From positions 1 to 37,910 of the forward strand of contig NZ_BLBG01000019.1 of NCBI RefSeq assembly GCF_009687905.1: a DNA stretch of 37,910 bases, written 5' to 3'. Each line of letters begins with the position of its first letter. The first letter of the stretch is position 1. Under the pieces are notes generated by a model. It ran no database searches. It was not told where the DNA came from and saw only the letters and a program-made list of their open reading frames with translations. This stretch comes from Lacticaseibacillus zhaodongensis. GTDB taxonomy: Bacteria > Bacillota > Bacilli > Lactobacillales > Lactobacillaceae. This document shows positions 16,470-25,615 of the stretch, in pieces. The position numbers and the translations under genes are program-made.

Positions 16470-17348
16470 TTAATTAATCGTTAATCTTGAAAAATATCCT
16501 GCAATCGTTGAAGCGACCTCTAAGCGTCCACGAGAAAGCACAAGATTGTGGGGGGTGCTAAGATATATTTTTCTAGTCATTCTACTTGGTCTTAGTGAAA
16601 GTAGTTTAATCCCACTTAAATCAACATATGGCCACGAATATCGTGGCACATAGCAAATCCCAATCCCTGCACGCACCATCCCCACAATCGTTGCCCGGTC
16701 TCCCGTAGCGAACGACGGCTGGATGTTGACTCCATCGTGCTGCAATGTCCGCAGCACCAGCTCGCGCAGTGGATTGGGTTCCGTACATATTAATTGTTCC
16801 TGCGCAATATCAGCGGCCGTGATTGTCCCAGCGGTCGCTTTTTTGGCTAGCTGCGAATCTGCAGCAACGCCAAAACAGATTTCTTCGCTCAGCAGTAGCT
16901 GGTTCTCATTGCCCTTGACCGGGTGGGTGCTGAACTCAAAATCATAGTGGACCAAGGCGTTGTTCTCGAGGCCGTGCTGGATCAGGCGGATAGATACGTC
17001 AGGCACAGTCTTTTTTAGGTGCTGCAACAAACCGGGAATCATGGTCGTGGAGCTTTCGATCCGAATGGTCACCTGGTTGGCATTAGTCGCTGTGTAGTGG
17101 TGCAGGTCATCGATGCCTGCCTTGAGCGTCCCCAGCGTGGCGTTGGCGACCTTCAAGAAGCGCTCGCCAGCCATGTTCAGTTCCAGGGCGCGCCCGTTGC
17201 GGGTAAATAAAGGTGTTGCTAGTTCCGTTTCCAGTTCGTGAATGGTGCGGCTCAGTGAGGGCTGAGCAATATGTAGGTTTTTGGCGGACCGCGACATGTT
17301 CTGGGTCGTGGCGACGTCGACAAAGTATTCTAGTTGCGTTAAGCGCAT
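16470..17348 (-). CDS. LysR-family transcriptional regulator
   Basis: 292 residues, normal length. The N-terminal winged HTH (1-60) reads MRLTQLEYFVDVA, then SRSAKNLHIAQPSLSRTIHELE, the classical LysR pattern. The rest is the two-lobed ligand-binding domain (about 88-290). GGAG lies upstream of the ATG on the minus strand. It is divergent from the M20-MFS-epimerase operon with 134 bases between, so it is the probable regulator of that operon, with the operon's substrate or product as likely co-inducer. The end of the gene (16470-16640) is more AT-rich than its start, in keeping with its position beside the SLATT-RT block. Confidence 0.92.
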   Translation of the reverse strand: MRLTQLEYFVDVATTQNMSRSAKNLHIAQPSLSRTIHELETELATPLFTRNGRALELNMAGERFLKVANATLGTLKAGIDDLHHYTATNANQVTIRIESSTTMIPGLLQHLKKTVPDVSIRLIQHGLENNALVHYDFEFSTHPVKGNENQLLLSEEICFGVAADSQLAKKATAGTITAADIAQEQLICTEPNPLRELVLRTLQHDGVNIQPSFATGDRATIVGMVRAGIGICYVPRYSWPYVDLSGIKLLSLRPSRMTRKIYLSTPHNLVLSRGRLEVASTIAGYFSRLTIN

Positions 17349-17441
17349 GGCGGCTCCTTTCCGCTTATAGCATTAATGTTATTGACTACCCCAATAATTA
17401 TATTTCTGTTACTATGGGAAATGCAATACAATAATGCCATT

Positions 17442-17455
17442 GAAGATTAATCTTC
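17442..17455. promoter_or_regulatory. Palindrome in the LysR / M20 intergenic region
   Basis: GAAGATTAATCTTC is a perfect 14-base palindrome centred between the divergent genes. It is AT-rich and of the size of a LysR-type recognition site, but lies only 27 bases before the ATG of the M20 gene, where a bound protein would more likely block than activate. TTGACT at 17382 may be a -35 box. Confidence 0.45.
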
Positions 17456-17482
17456 TAATTCAACTTTTAGCAGGAGGTAGCA

Positions 17483-18829
17483 ATGGCATACATACGTGAA
17501 ATTGAGGATCCACAGGCAACACTGGCTGCTGCGGTTGGTTTTGCCAGCACCAGCACCAATCTCGACCAGCGCGATTCGGCGTGCAAGTACATTGGTAAGT
17601 TATTAGAGAATAATTGCGGCGCAACGGTCGAATACGTGCCAACCGGTGGGGCACCAGCCATCTCCGCAACGATTCCTGGGACGAGCACCGACACAATTTT
17701 GTTCTACGGTCACTATGACGTGATGGATCCGGGTGCCCGGACAGACTGGAACAGTGATCCCTTTCAGCTCACCGTACGCGAAGGTCGTTTGTTTGGTCGC
17801 GGCACTGGCGACAACAAGGGCCAGCTGCTCGCAGTGATCAACGGGCTCAACCGCTTCTTGGTCGCACATCCTGACCACCAGCAGACGATTCAGTTACTGA
17901 TCGAGGGTGAAGAGGAGCAGGGCAGCGTGCACTTGGCCGCGACCGTGCAGAAGCTGCGCGATAAGCAATTGTGCAACGTGCGTCAGGTCGTAGTTGTTGA
18001 TGGCTCGATGAGTGCGAGCGGCGACCACGTTTTGCGTCTGGCCAATCGTGGTTTGTTCGGTATCAAGTTGCATATCACGACCGCCACGCACGCAAACCAT
18101 TCCGGAAACGCGGGCAACGTCCTTGATAATCCCGTGCTGATTTTTCAGCGGATTTTGGACCATCTGTATGACCCCGAGGACGGCCAGGTGTTAATTCCTG
18201 GCTTCTATACTGGGGTTGAGGAACCGACAGCCAGTGATTGGGCAGCAATCGACCGCTTACCCTTCGATGCTGAGCAGACAGAGCGGGTATTTGGCGGATC
18301 ATTGCTAACCAAAGACAAGCGTGAATACTACCGCCGGCTCATGTTTCAGCCCAGCTTCAACGTTTCTGGAATCGAATCTGGCTACAACGGCGCCGGAATC
18401 AAGACCATCATCCCCGGCGACCTGACCGCCAGCATCAACATGCGCCTGGTCGGCCACCAGAACCCGGCGAATATTGCGGCTAACTTGGCGGACGTCCTTG
18501 CCCCGTTCGTGGCGGCAGGCGTACTGACCTACGAATCGACTGGGGACATTCCGCCGGCAACGACGAAGGCCACCCCGGACGAAATCACCGTTTTCCAAAA
18601 TGCAGCGCGGCGGGCGGGAGTTCAACTGCTGATCGAACCCTGCATGCCGGGGACGGTCCCGAACTACGTGTGGACCGACATCTTGGGGGTGCAGACCTTC
18701 ACCTTGCCACTCGCAAATTTTGACCAAAACAACCATAGTAATAACGAAAATATCACGAAAGCGGCGTTCCAGCAGGGGATTGACCTGATTGAAGCGCTCG
18801 CCACTGAATACGAAAATAATAGGAGCTGA
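17483..18829 (+). CDS. M20-family metallohydrolase (dipeptidase or deacylase)
   Basis: 448 residues. Metal-site residues are seen: GHYDVMDPG (His77, Asp79), GTGDNKG (Asp110) and IEGEEEQGS (catalytic Glu143, metal Glu144). An inserted dimerisation lid (about 195-330) follows, and a further metal His probably lies in NNHSNNEN near the end. M20 enzymes are cytoplasmic zinc/cobalt hydrolases of dipeptides or N-acyl amino acids. AGGAGG stands 7 bases before the ATG. It is the first gene of a three-gene operon with an MFS carrier and an enolase-superfamily epimerase/racemase, a set that fits hydrolysis of an imported acyl-amino acid or dipeptide after its stereochemistry is inverted. Dipeptidase and N-succinyl-amino-acid desuccinylase are both possible. 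Confidence 0.88.
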   Translation: MAYIREIEDPQATLAAAVGFASTSTNLDQRDSACKYIGKLLENNCGATVEYVPTGGAPAISATIPGTSTDTILFYGHYDVMDPGARTDWNSDPFQLTVREGRLFGRGTGDNKGQLLAVINGLNRFLVAHPDHQQTIQLLIEGEEEQGSVHLAATVQKLRDKQLCNVRQVVVVDGSMSASGDHVLRLANRGLFGIKLHITTATHANHSGNAGNVLDNPVLIFQRILDHLYDPEDGQVLIPGFYTGVEEPTASDWAAIDRLPFDAEQTERVFGGSLLTKDKREYYRRLMFQPSFNVSGIESGYNGAGIKTIIPGDLTASINMRLVGHQNPANIAANLADVLAPFVAAGVLTYESTGDIPPATTKATPDEITVFQNAARRAGVQLLIEPCMPGTVPNYVWTDILGVQTFTLPLANFDQNNHSNNENITKAAFQQGIDLIEALATEYENNRS

Positions 18830-18834
18830 ATTTT

Positions 18835-20094
18835 ATGAGCAAAACTAAAACACCCGCGCGTGCGCGGCTAACATTCATCATGATCTACATAGGTTACATC
18901 ATTTGTTTTATCGACCGGTCCGCAATCAGCATTGCGCTCTCGTACATTGGTAAGGACTTACACCTCTCCACCGCAACGCTTGGGGTGGTGGCCAGCGCGT
19001 TCTTCTTCAGTTACGCGCTGATGCAGATCCCTGGTGGTTGGCTGACCGACAAGTTCGGAACCTACCGCACCGTGCTCGTGGCAATCGCCATGTGGTCACT
19101 TTTTACCGTGCTGACTGGGTTTGCCTGGTCACTCGGCGCACTGATCATCATCCGGATCCTGTTCGGAATCGGTGAGGGGGCATATCCTTCTGCCAGCCTG
19201 AAGCAGATTACTGAGGAGTTCCCTTATGAACAGCGCTCGGCCGCGACCTCCAGCACGATTTCTTCTAATTATGTGGGTGCTGCGATTGCACCAATGATCG
19301 TTGCCCCATTCATCGCCACACTAGGCTGGCGGGCTGCCTTCCACACGATGGGTATCATCGGCATCATCTTCGTTATCGTCTACGCTTTTGTGCTGCGGCC
19401 AAAGAAGCAGGCCCAGGCAGCAGCGGCTGGCGTTGCAGGCAAGAAAGTACCTTGGAAGCAAATCCTGACTAACGGCATGCTGTGGAAGTTCTTCCTGGTT
19501 GTCTTCGGTCTGTCAGTCATCACCAAGGGGCTGGATTCATGGATGCCAACCTACCTACTGCAGGCGCGGCACATCACCCTCGCCGGTATCGCCTGGATGG
19601 TGCCAATGCCATCGATTGCTGCCGGGATCGGTGCCATTGCTGCAGGCTTCATCATGACCAAGTGGTTCAAGGGCCACGAGAAGCTGATGCTGGCGCTGAC
19701 CAGTCTGTGTGCAACGATCTTCATGTTTGGCATGTACATGTCAACGAGTGTGGGCGCAGTGATTGGTTTTGAAATCGCGACTTACTTCTTCAAATCACTG
19801 GCTTTTGCAGGCACCTTCTCTCTGTTTGCGGAACTGGTTGCTAAGGACGAATACGGCTCAGCGGTCGGGATCGTTAATTTTGGGGGCCAGATCGCTGGCT
19901 TCATCGCACCAATCGTCATTGGGTACATGGTCACGCTGTTCAATGGTTCGTACTCGGCTGCGTTTCTGTTCATCGTGTTCGCCGCGGCCCTGGCGTTTGT
20001 CAGCTCACTGTCCATCAGTAGCAGCAAAATCAAGGAACGCAAGGCAGCCGTCTCAGCTAGTGATTCAGTTAAACTTGCGGAAGGGGAAGAATAA
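18835..20094 (+). CDS. MFS transporter, anion:cation symporter type
   Basis: 419 residues with twelve predicted membrane segments. FIDRSAISIALSYIGKDL in the first helix region and GGWLTDKFGTYRTV between helices 2 and 3 are typical of the ACS subfamily, which carries organic anions such as sugar acids. RILFGIGEGAYPSA is the helix-4/5 motif. It starts 5 bases after the M20 stop with AGGAG upstream, and its stop shares a base with the next start (TAATG). The probable cargo is the substrate of the two enzymes around it, an acylated or acidic amino-acid derivative; this is inference from context. Confidence 0.9.
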   Translation: MSKTKTPARARLTFIMIYIGYIICFIDRSAISIALSYIGKDLHLSTATLGVVASAFFFSYALMQIPGGWLTDKFGTYRTVLVAIAMWSLFTVLTGFAWSLGALIIIRILFGIGEGAYPSASLKQITEEFPYEQRSAATSSTISSNYVGAAIAPMIVAPFIATLGWRAAFHTMGIIGIIFVIVYAFVLRPKKQAQAAAAGVAGKKVPWKQILTNGMLWKFFLVVFGLSVITKGLDSWMPTYLLQARHITLAGIAWMVPMPSIAAGIGAIAAGFIMTKWFKGHEKLMLALTSLCATIFMFGMYMSTSVGAVIGFEIATYFFKSLAFAGTFSLFAELVAKDEYGSAVGIVNFGGQIAGFIAPIVIGYMVTLFNGSYSAAFLFIVFAAALAFVSSLSISSSKIKERKAAVSASDSVKLAEGEE

Positions 20095-21200
20095 TGAAGA
20101 TTGTGAAAGCTGTACTGCGCAAAGTCGATATTCCGTTGCGGGCGCCTTTTGAGACTAGTTTCACCCGCATGGACGCGAAGAAGACCATGCTGCTGGAACT
20201 ACATGATGCAGACGGCACGGTTGGTTACGGTGAAGTGTCCGCGTTCGATATTCCTTTCTATAATGAAGAGTTTCGTGACGGGGCGTGGGCGCTGCTCAAG
20301 GAACAGATGTTACCGAAGTTGATCGGGCGGGAAATTGCGCACCCTGATGATATGTATGCTTTGTGTGCGGAAATCCGCCGCAACAACATGTCCAAGTCGG
20401 CAATCAACTGTGCCCTCTGGGATATTTATGCTAAGCAGCACGGCCAGTCCTTGGCGCAAGCGCTTGGCGGTGACAAAACCAAGGTCGAGACCGGCGTCAG
20501 TATCGGCGTACAAGAGAGTCCCGAGGCGCTGGTTAAAGTGGTCGCGGGTTACATCAAGCAGGGCTACCGCCGAATCAAGTGCAAAATCAAGCCGGGAAAG
20601 GATTATGATTACCTGGCAGCGGTCCGGGCGGCCTTTCCCGAGGCAATGCTGATGGGGGATGCGAACTCAGCGTACCGGCGAGAAGATTTTGCCATGCTGA
20701 AGCGCCTTGACGACCTGAACCTGATTATGATCGAGCAGCCACTGGAACCAGGTGACCTACTGGACCACGCCGACTTGCAGAAGCTGATCAAGACGCCGGT
20801 GTGCCTGGACGAGAGCGTCACCTCGCTTGATGACACGAAGAAGATGATCCGGCTGGGTAGCGGTAAAATCATCAACATCAAGGTGGCCCGCGTTGGCGGG
20901 TTGACCGTGGCGAAACAGATTCAGCAATTGGCCGCGGACAACGGCATCGAATGCTGGTGCGGTGGGATGATTGACTCCGGTGTTGCTCGCGCCGAGAACG
21001 TTGCCGTGGCGACCCTGCCGGGGTACACGCTGCCGAATGACATCGCTGCGTCCGGGCGCTATTTTGAGCGGGATATCATTAAGCCGGAAGTTAAGCTTGA
21101 TGGGACCTTTGTGGATGTCACGGAGACGCCGGGGATGGGTTACGCCATTGATGAGGATAACCTGGCGGAGTTTACGTTGGGGACGACGGTAGTGGAATAG
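20094..21200 (+). CDS. Enolase-superfamily (MLE/OSBS) dipeptide epimerase or N-acylamino acid racemase
   Basis: 368 residues. N-terminal capping domain (1-125) and C-terminal barrel with KCK at 162-164, metal ligands Asp189 (MGDAN), Glu214 (IEQP) and Asp239 (LDES), and the opposite-face base Lys263 (NIKVARVGG). The two lysines on opposite faces are the set used for 1,1-proton transfer by epimerases, racemases and o-succinylbenzoate synthases of this superfamily. No menaquinone genes are nearby. With the M20 hydrolase and a carrier, the probable job is racemising an N-acyl amino acid (N-succinylamino acid racemase pathway) or epimerising a dipeptide such as L-Ala-D/L-Glu. Which of the two cannot be decided from motifs. 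Confidence 0.88.
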   Translation: MKIVKAVLRKVDIPLRAPFETSFTRMDAKKTMLLELHDADGTVGYGEVSAFDIPFYNEEFRDGAWALLKEQMLPKLIGREIAHPDDMYALCAEIRRNNMSKSAINCALWDIYAKQHGQSLAQALGGDKTKVETGVSIGVQESPEALVKVVAGYIKQGYRRIKCKIKPGKDYDYLAAVRAAFPEAMLMGDANSAYRREDFAMLKRLDDLNLIMIEQPLEPGDLLDHADLQKLIKTPVCLDESVTSLDDTKKMIRLGSGKIINIKVARVGGLTVAKQIQQLAADNGIECWCGGMIDSGVARAENVAVATLPGYTLPNDIAASGRYFERDIIKPEVKLDGTFVDVTETPGMGYAIDEDNLAEFTLGTTVVE

Positions 21201-21240
21201 TAGTTTCACCTTGACGATTTCGTAATTGAATACGGATTGG

Positions 21241-21269
21241 GAGCTCCGTCGACGATGGGGCTCTTTTTT
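21241..21269 (+). terminator. Terminator of the M20-MFS-epimerase operon
   Basis: GAGCTCC (21241-21247) and GGGGCTC (21257-21263), one wobble pair, followed by six T residues. It lies 40 bases past the stop codon. The remaining bases to 21509 show no gene. Confidence 0.8.
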
Positions 21270-21509
21270 GCGAGCAATTTACTGCCGAGAATCTGTTAAG
21301 TTGTGTCGAAGTTCAATTTTGCTATCAAACTATGCGAGTTACGATGACATTTTGCATGGATGGGGTTCTCGTAATAATCTTCTCCAGGTATCTTTACAAA
21401 GCTAACCAACTAGGCCTAAAATCAGCTGAAACATTAAAGTGCAAGCGGATTCTGCTGAATGACGTTAACAGTGCTAAAGTGCGATAGTTATGCTAAGGAG
21501 GGGATTCTA

Positions 21510-22142
21510 ATGGTTAGGTCGTTTGCTCGCGTCGCAATTGGGGCGGCGCTTGTGCTGGTTCTGGGTGGCTGTGGTCAGCAAAGTGCCAAGACCGCGCAGT
21601 CTGCGTCTGCAGTGAAAACGCAGAAGCGTGCGAAGGCAAGTTACAAGCACCCAAAGACGGTGGCTAGCTCCAAGTCCGGCTCGGTGAAGCAGGCCAGTTC
21701 ACAGTCGAGTTCGGCGTCATCTGCCAGTTCGCAAGCAGCACAGAGCTCGGCGCAAAGTTCAACCAGCTCCAGTAGCAGTGCGACCGAACGCGTTGATGCA
21801 AAGACGGCGGGGATTTTTCTATGCATGTACTAGCGGCCGGACTTCGTTCAAACCTATATTGGATCAGGACTGTGGTCTGGCATTATGGGGGACGACGGTA
21901 ATGGTGTTCCCGCCGGCTACAGCTATATCAGTGCGTATGGGGCTGCAACGAGCTTCATTGCCTACAGCGTTAGTGGCGACGTCATAACCTACAAGTACAT
22001 TGATGATACTAACTCCAAGACTGAAGCGGAGGCACCGCTGGTAACCCAAACCATTTCGCTTGCGCGACTGGAGAAAGATTATTACCAGACAGTTAGCCAG
22101 AAGAATGTTGTTAGGGCTTACGCGGCGAAGTTGAAGGCGTAG
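21510..22142 (+). pseudogene. Ser-rich lipoprotein gene with in-frame TAG
   Basis: Reads from the ATG at 21510 (AGGAGGGG upstream) through a lipoprotein signal, with lipobox LVLGGCG, and a long Ser/Ala/Gln linker to a TAG at 21831-21833. The same frame then continues without a shift from RPDFVQTYIGSGLW to the stop at 22142, giving a compact domain (NGVPAGYSYISAYGA, ITYKYIDDTN, LEKDYYQ) resembling lactobacillar lipoproteins of the Lreu_0056 kind. The break falls inside the domain, after FLCMY, so the truncated product would be only signal plus linker. A single base change (for example CAG or AAG to TAG) explains it. It could be a real pseudogene, a sequencing error or, less likely, a readthrough gene. 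Confidence 0.75.
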
Positions 22143-22295
22143 TAAGTCAAGAACAAGATTTCGCAGCAGAGAATTAACGTGGGTTTAAGATATGGTGCTG
22201 CCGAGTTCCTCATGGTTCGGCTGTTACCTGCCTATTAGATTATTCAAAGGTTCTGAGAGTATTTGCTTTGTTACTAAGGAAAATTGGAGGGTAAC

Positions 22296-23537
22296 ATGGA
22301 CATTCAGGAATTATGGGAGTGGCTCGATAAGCCCGAAGATGATCGCCATGATTTTAAGGAGTGTTGGTACAAACCAGGTCAAACAGAAGAGTTTGTAAAA
22401 GACATCTTTAGCTTCGTTAATGTTACCCATCACGATGATTGTTTTTTGATAATTGGTGTTACTGACCAGGTGCACAGTGTGACAGGTGTAGAAAACGATC
22501 CGAATAGGATGACTCAACAGAATCTTATCGACTTTATTCATACACTGCCTATTGCAGGGGAGTATGTCCCACAATTGAAGCTGGAGACCGTAGTCTGGAA
22601 CAATAGTCACTCTGTAGATGTTATTCGAATTGTTAATACAGACAATGTTCCGGTTTTCCTGAATAAACGTTGGAACGCGATTGGCAACAAGCTAAATGCC
22701 GACGCAACTGTTAAGATGGGGAAGATTTATACCAGAAACGACATCAGGGAGGAACAAGTTTTTGCGCGGGAAGGTGATGTGAATACTGCTCGTGACAAAA
22801 ATGCGGAGTATCACCAAATTGAACAACTTTGGCGCAAACATTTTCGCATTGATCAGCCAATCGCGGAGAGATACAAGTACGTCTTGAGTAACACTGATAA
22901 CTGGTCATATTACGAGAACGAAAAGACTGGTTTTCTGTACAATCTAGACCCAGATTTTAACATGGTAATCGAGTCTGATGACGACCCTGTTGCAGAAGCA
23001 GAATCGTTTTCAATTAACTTCGATGACCCAAGGATAGAGTGGGAAACGCTTAATCTTAAATTTAGGCAGATAACAATTGCTAGAATGCAACTTGCTTCAC
23101 TAGATGGCGCCAGGCTAACTTTCGTAGTCCCGAAGGTTACTTCTCCTGACGGTTTGGAAGCAAAACATTTCTATCGATATTACGTGGAAGGAACGCTAGA
23201 GGCTGCAGTTCAAAATCTCCTTTGCAAGCATGGCCTGATTCCAGTAAGCAATGCCGACATCATCACTTACAATAGAAGCATTGTCTGGTTTGAGTCGGAT
23301 GCAGAGAAGGACGCTACTAATAAAAAGTTGGCGCAGGACATCTATGAGCTAGACAAATCAGTTGAGACCAATGCCAAAGAAATTAACTCACTGCTAGCTC
23401 ATTTAAAAACCCGGATTTCAGAGACTAGCCAAGATGTAACTGAAACGGCAGCGGATGCGTTTCTTCGCGAGAGCAACGCTGGAAAGTATGCAAAGAGGTT
23501 GGTTGCGATGGCTCGATTGAAAAACAATCAGGAATAA
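22296..23537 (+). CDS. AlbA_2 (Schlafen-type, AAA_4) domain protein
   Basis: 413 residues from the ATG at 22296 with GGAGG nine bases upstream. The N-terminal 160 residues fit the AlbA_2/Schlafen-like domain: DRHDFKECW (the family's acidic-Lys-Glu box), EEFVKDIFSFVN, DDCFLIIGVTD, and VDVIRIVNTDNVPVFL. The middle (about 165-330) is unrecognised. The last 80 residues look coiled-coil (IYELDKSVETNAKEINSLLAHL). AlbA_2 proteins bind nucleic acid, occur as putative regulators or tRNA/RNA-directed effectors, and are common in defence islands. It stands alone, upstream of and in the same direction as the AbiH-RT pair, 480 bases away. A direct functional link is not shown. Confidence 0.72.
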   Translation: MDIQELWEWLDKPEDDRHDFKECWYKPGQTEEFVKDIFSFVNVTHHDDCFLIIGVTDQVHSVTGVENDPNRMTQQNLIDFIHTLPIAGEYVPQLKLETVVWNNSHSVDVIRIVNTDNVPVFLNKRWNAIGNKLNADATVKMGKIYTRNDIREEQVFAREGDVNTARDKNAEYHQIEQLWRKHFRIDQPIAERYKYVLSNTDNWSYYENEKTGFLYNLDPDFNMVIESDDDPVAEAESFSINFDDPRIEWETLNLKFRQITIARMQLASLDGARLTFVVPKVTSPDGLEAKHFYRYYVEGTLEAAVQNLLCKHGLIPVSNADIITYNRSIVWFESDAEKDATNKKLAQDIYELDKSVETNAKEINSLLAHLKTRISETSQDVTETAADAFLRESNAGKYAKRLVAMARLKNNQE

Positions 23538-24018
23538 AAATAAGCCGTTGGCAAACCCGGAGTTTGTTTCCAGTCAGACGATGAAATGAAGTATTAGACA
23601 TCTTTATGCTAATCTTAACGGCATGATTCCTGCACACAGCCGGAGCCAGGCCCTTTTTTAATTTGGTAGCCTGTATACGATGACACGTTAAATTGGCGAG
23701 TTTATAGCATAAATTGTGAACGTCTGTCACTGTCTTGGATTTCCATTACCACACCCGTTGTGCCTAAAACAACTTTTGAACGATTCCAAATTAGTTTTGG
23801 TTTCTACAAATAAAAGTGTGATGATACAGACTAGCTGCAACCCAGGATGGAAGATATAAATGTGTTTTTAAAATTATCTGTCAGCATCTCTCGTGTGGTG
23901 ACAATTTCATCTTATGCACCGCTTTCATTTGGCCTATTCAGTCAGTATAATGGTCTTATTAGCTTTCCCCACATCTTAATAACCACCTGTATTGCTGCCT
24001 ATGAGAGGACTACGAATA
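23538..24018. other. Gene-free region upstream of AbiH
   Basis: 480 bases without a convincing gene. A weak hairpin CAAAC-CCGGA-GTTTG (23552-23566) followed by TTTC may end the AlbA_2 transcript. A short frame beginning at 23847 overlaps the AbiH start out of frame and has no good ribosome binding site. The promoter for AbiH-RT must lie here but is not obvious. Confidence 0.4.
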
Positions 24019-25527
24019 ATGAGGGATATGACAAGTTTCAGATATCGGCCCGTCACCTCAAAACTTAACATTACTATGTTGGTCGGAAATGGCTTTGATA
24101 TTCGAATGCTGAAGTATTTTGGGCGTTCTGACACAAGTTTTGCCGCGTTTTACCAGTTTGAGCGAGCCAGTCATCCCGACAAGATACGACATAACCACGT
24201 GCTACAAAGAATGCATAATGGCAGTGATTCCGCAGAACACGCTCCGGATACCCAGAATCAGGAGTGGAGCGACATTGAGGCTGCCATACTGAAATGCATG
24301 CGGGTTATTACCCAAAATAAGCGATTAGATAAAAATGGAAAGCAAATAGCCCTCGTAAAGTTGATTCAAGATGTCGATGAGGTGCGAGCGGACTTTAGTG
24401 ACTATATTCGTGATGTGGTCACCCCAATCATTCTACGAAGTATCAACAAACATGCTAATCGACGACCAAATGGAGAGAGCGACTTTACACTGGATGATTT
24501 TGAACAGCAATTTAAAGCTGGACTGCAGATTCCTGATTTGTCTTCGAGTAATTTGAACACTCTACGTTCCTTTAGTGCAGATTTAAAAGAGTTTGCCACC
24601 CCAGATTTCCAAAGGCTAAACTTTGACGATGTTGCTAATCAGCATGATATTTTGGATATTGACGTATTCAATTTTAACTACACGACAATTCTGGATAATT
24701 ATTTGGCTCTTAGCAAAGGAAATTTTGATCCCCACGTTAACTCGGAATCGTCAGCTAACTTTGGCTATTTCCCAAACGGCAACAACACTGAATATTATGA
24801 TTACCTACTTTATAGTGTTGAACATCCACACGGTATATCATCAATCCCATCCAGTATGATGTTTGGAATCGATGACATTGACTTTGCTAATGCCGACGAA
24901 AATTCTAATCATATCAATGCAGATCGCCGGTACAATGGGGTTTATGGTGTTGAGCAGCTTTTGTCAAAGCCGTACCTTGTGCAAGACGAAATAAATTATC
25001 GTAGTCGACTTCAAGACACAGAACTGTTCATTGCGTTTGGGTTGTCCTTCGGTGATTCCGATTATTGGTGGTGGAAAAACATTCTGTTACGCATGAGCCA
25101 ATGGATACCTCTGAGTAGTCTACAACCCCTGTATGGGGATTCTAAGCATCGAGCGGACAAGAAAACGGCTTTGCTTTACCAGCCAGAGTTAATAATTTAT
25201 TCTTATTCGGAAAATCTCAATCATTGCACTAACAAACTTGCCTTTAGGGAAATCGAATCGTTACAGCGAGCCTACTGTCGTTTAGAGAAAGAGCTAGAAC
25301 ATGAACAAAGTGACTGGACCAAGAGAAGAAGCGCAAACACCAAGAGCAACAAGCATATGCCTAAAGACCCGGTTAACGCGGACTTGGTTGACAGGCGACT
25401 GGGGCAACCCAAATTTTCCAAACTTATTCCGTTCCAAGACATAGTCGAACGTATATACGTGATTCCCTTTAATGACAGAACTCTACTGCACTGTTTTGGC
25501 TTTTTGCAAGATCCATATGAACCTTAA
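24019..25527 (+). CDS. AbiH-family abortive infection protein
   Basis: 502 residues from the ATG at 24019 (GAGAGG ten bases upstream); ATG codons at 24001 and 24028 are alternatives. The conserved blocks of AbiH are present: LVGNGFDI (21-28), a hallmark glycine-rich turn, then DIDVFNFNYTTILDNY in the middle, HPHG and FGIDD, and LFIAFGLSFGDSDYWWW near residue 345. The family was named after a lactococcal phage-resistance gene, and its mechanism is not established. The tail from about 420 is basic and hydrophilic. The gene is AT-rich and is followed after 88 bases by an Abi/UG-type reverse transcriptase in the same direction, suggesting a two-gene defence unit. Confidence 0.87.
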   Translation: MRDMTSFRYRPVTSKLNITMLVGNGFDIRMLKYFGRSDTSFAAFYQFERASHPDKIRHNHVLQRMHNGSDSAEHAPDTQNQEWSDIEAAILKCMRVITQNKRLDKNGKQIALVKLIQDVDEVRADFSDYIRDVVTPIILRSINKHANRRPNGESDFTLDDFEQQFKAGLQIPDLSSSNLNTLRSFSADLKEFATPDFQRLNFDDVANQHDILDIDVFNFNYTTILDNYLALSKGNFDPHVNSESSANFGYFPNGNNTEYYDYLLYSVEHPHGISSIPSSMMFGIDDIDFANADENSNHINADRRYNGVYGVEQLLSKPYLVQDEINYRSRLQDTELFIAFGLSFGDSDYWWWKNILLRMSQWIPLSSLQPLYGDSKHRADKKTALLYQPELIIYSYSENLNHCTNKLAFREIESLQRAYCRLEKELEHEQSDWTKRRSANTKSNKHMPKDPVNADLVDRRLGQPKFSKLIPFQDIVERIYVIPFNDRTLLHCFGFLQDPYEP

Positions 25528-25615
25528 TCTACGATGTATATTTAATTCAAGCATGTTCTCGGATTTATGGTTGTTTACCAATAAATGTGTTTATGACTTC
25601 GTTAGGAGAAACGTT

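Noticed and set aside
23847-24068. Frame of 73 codons before AbiH
   Set aside because: It overlaps the AbiH start in another frame, the purine stretch abuts its ATG, and its composition is not protein-like.
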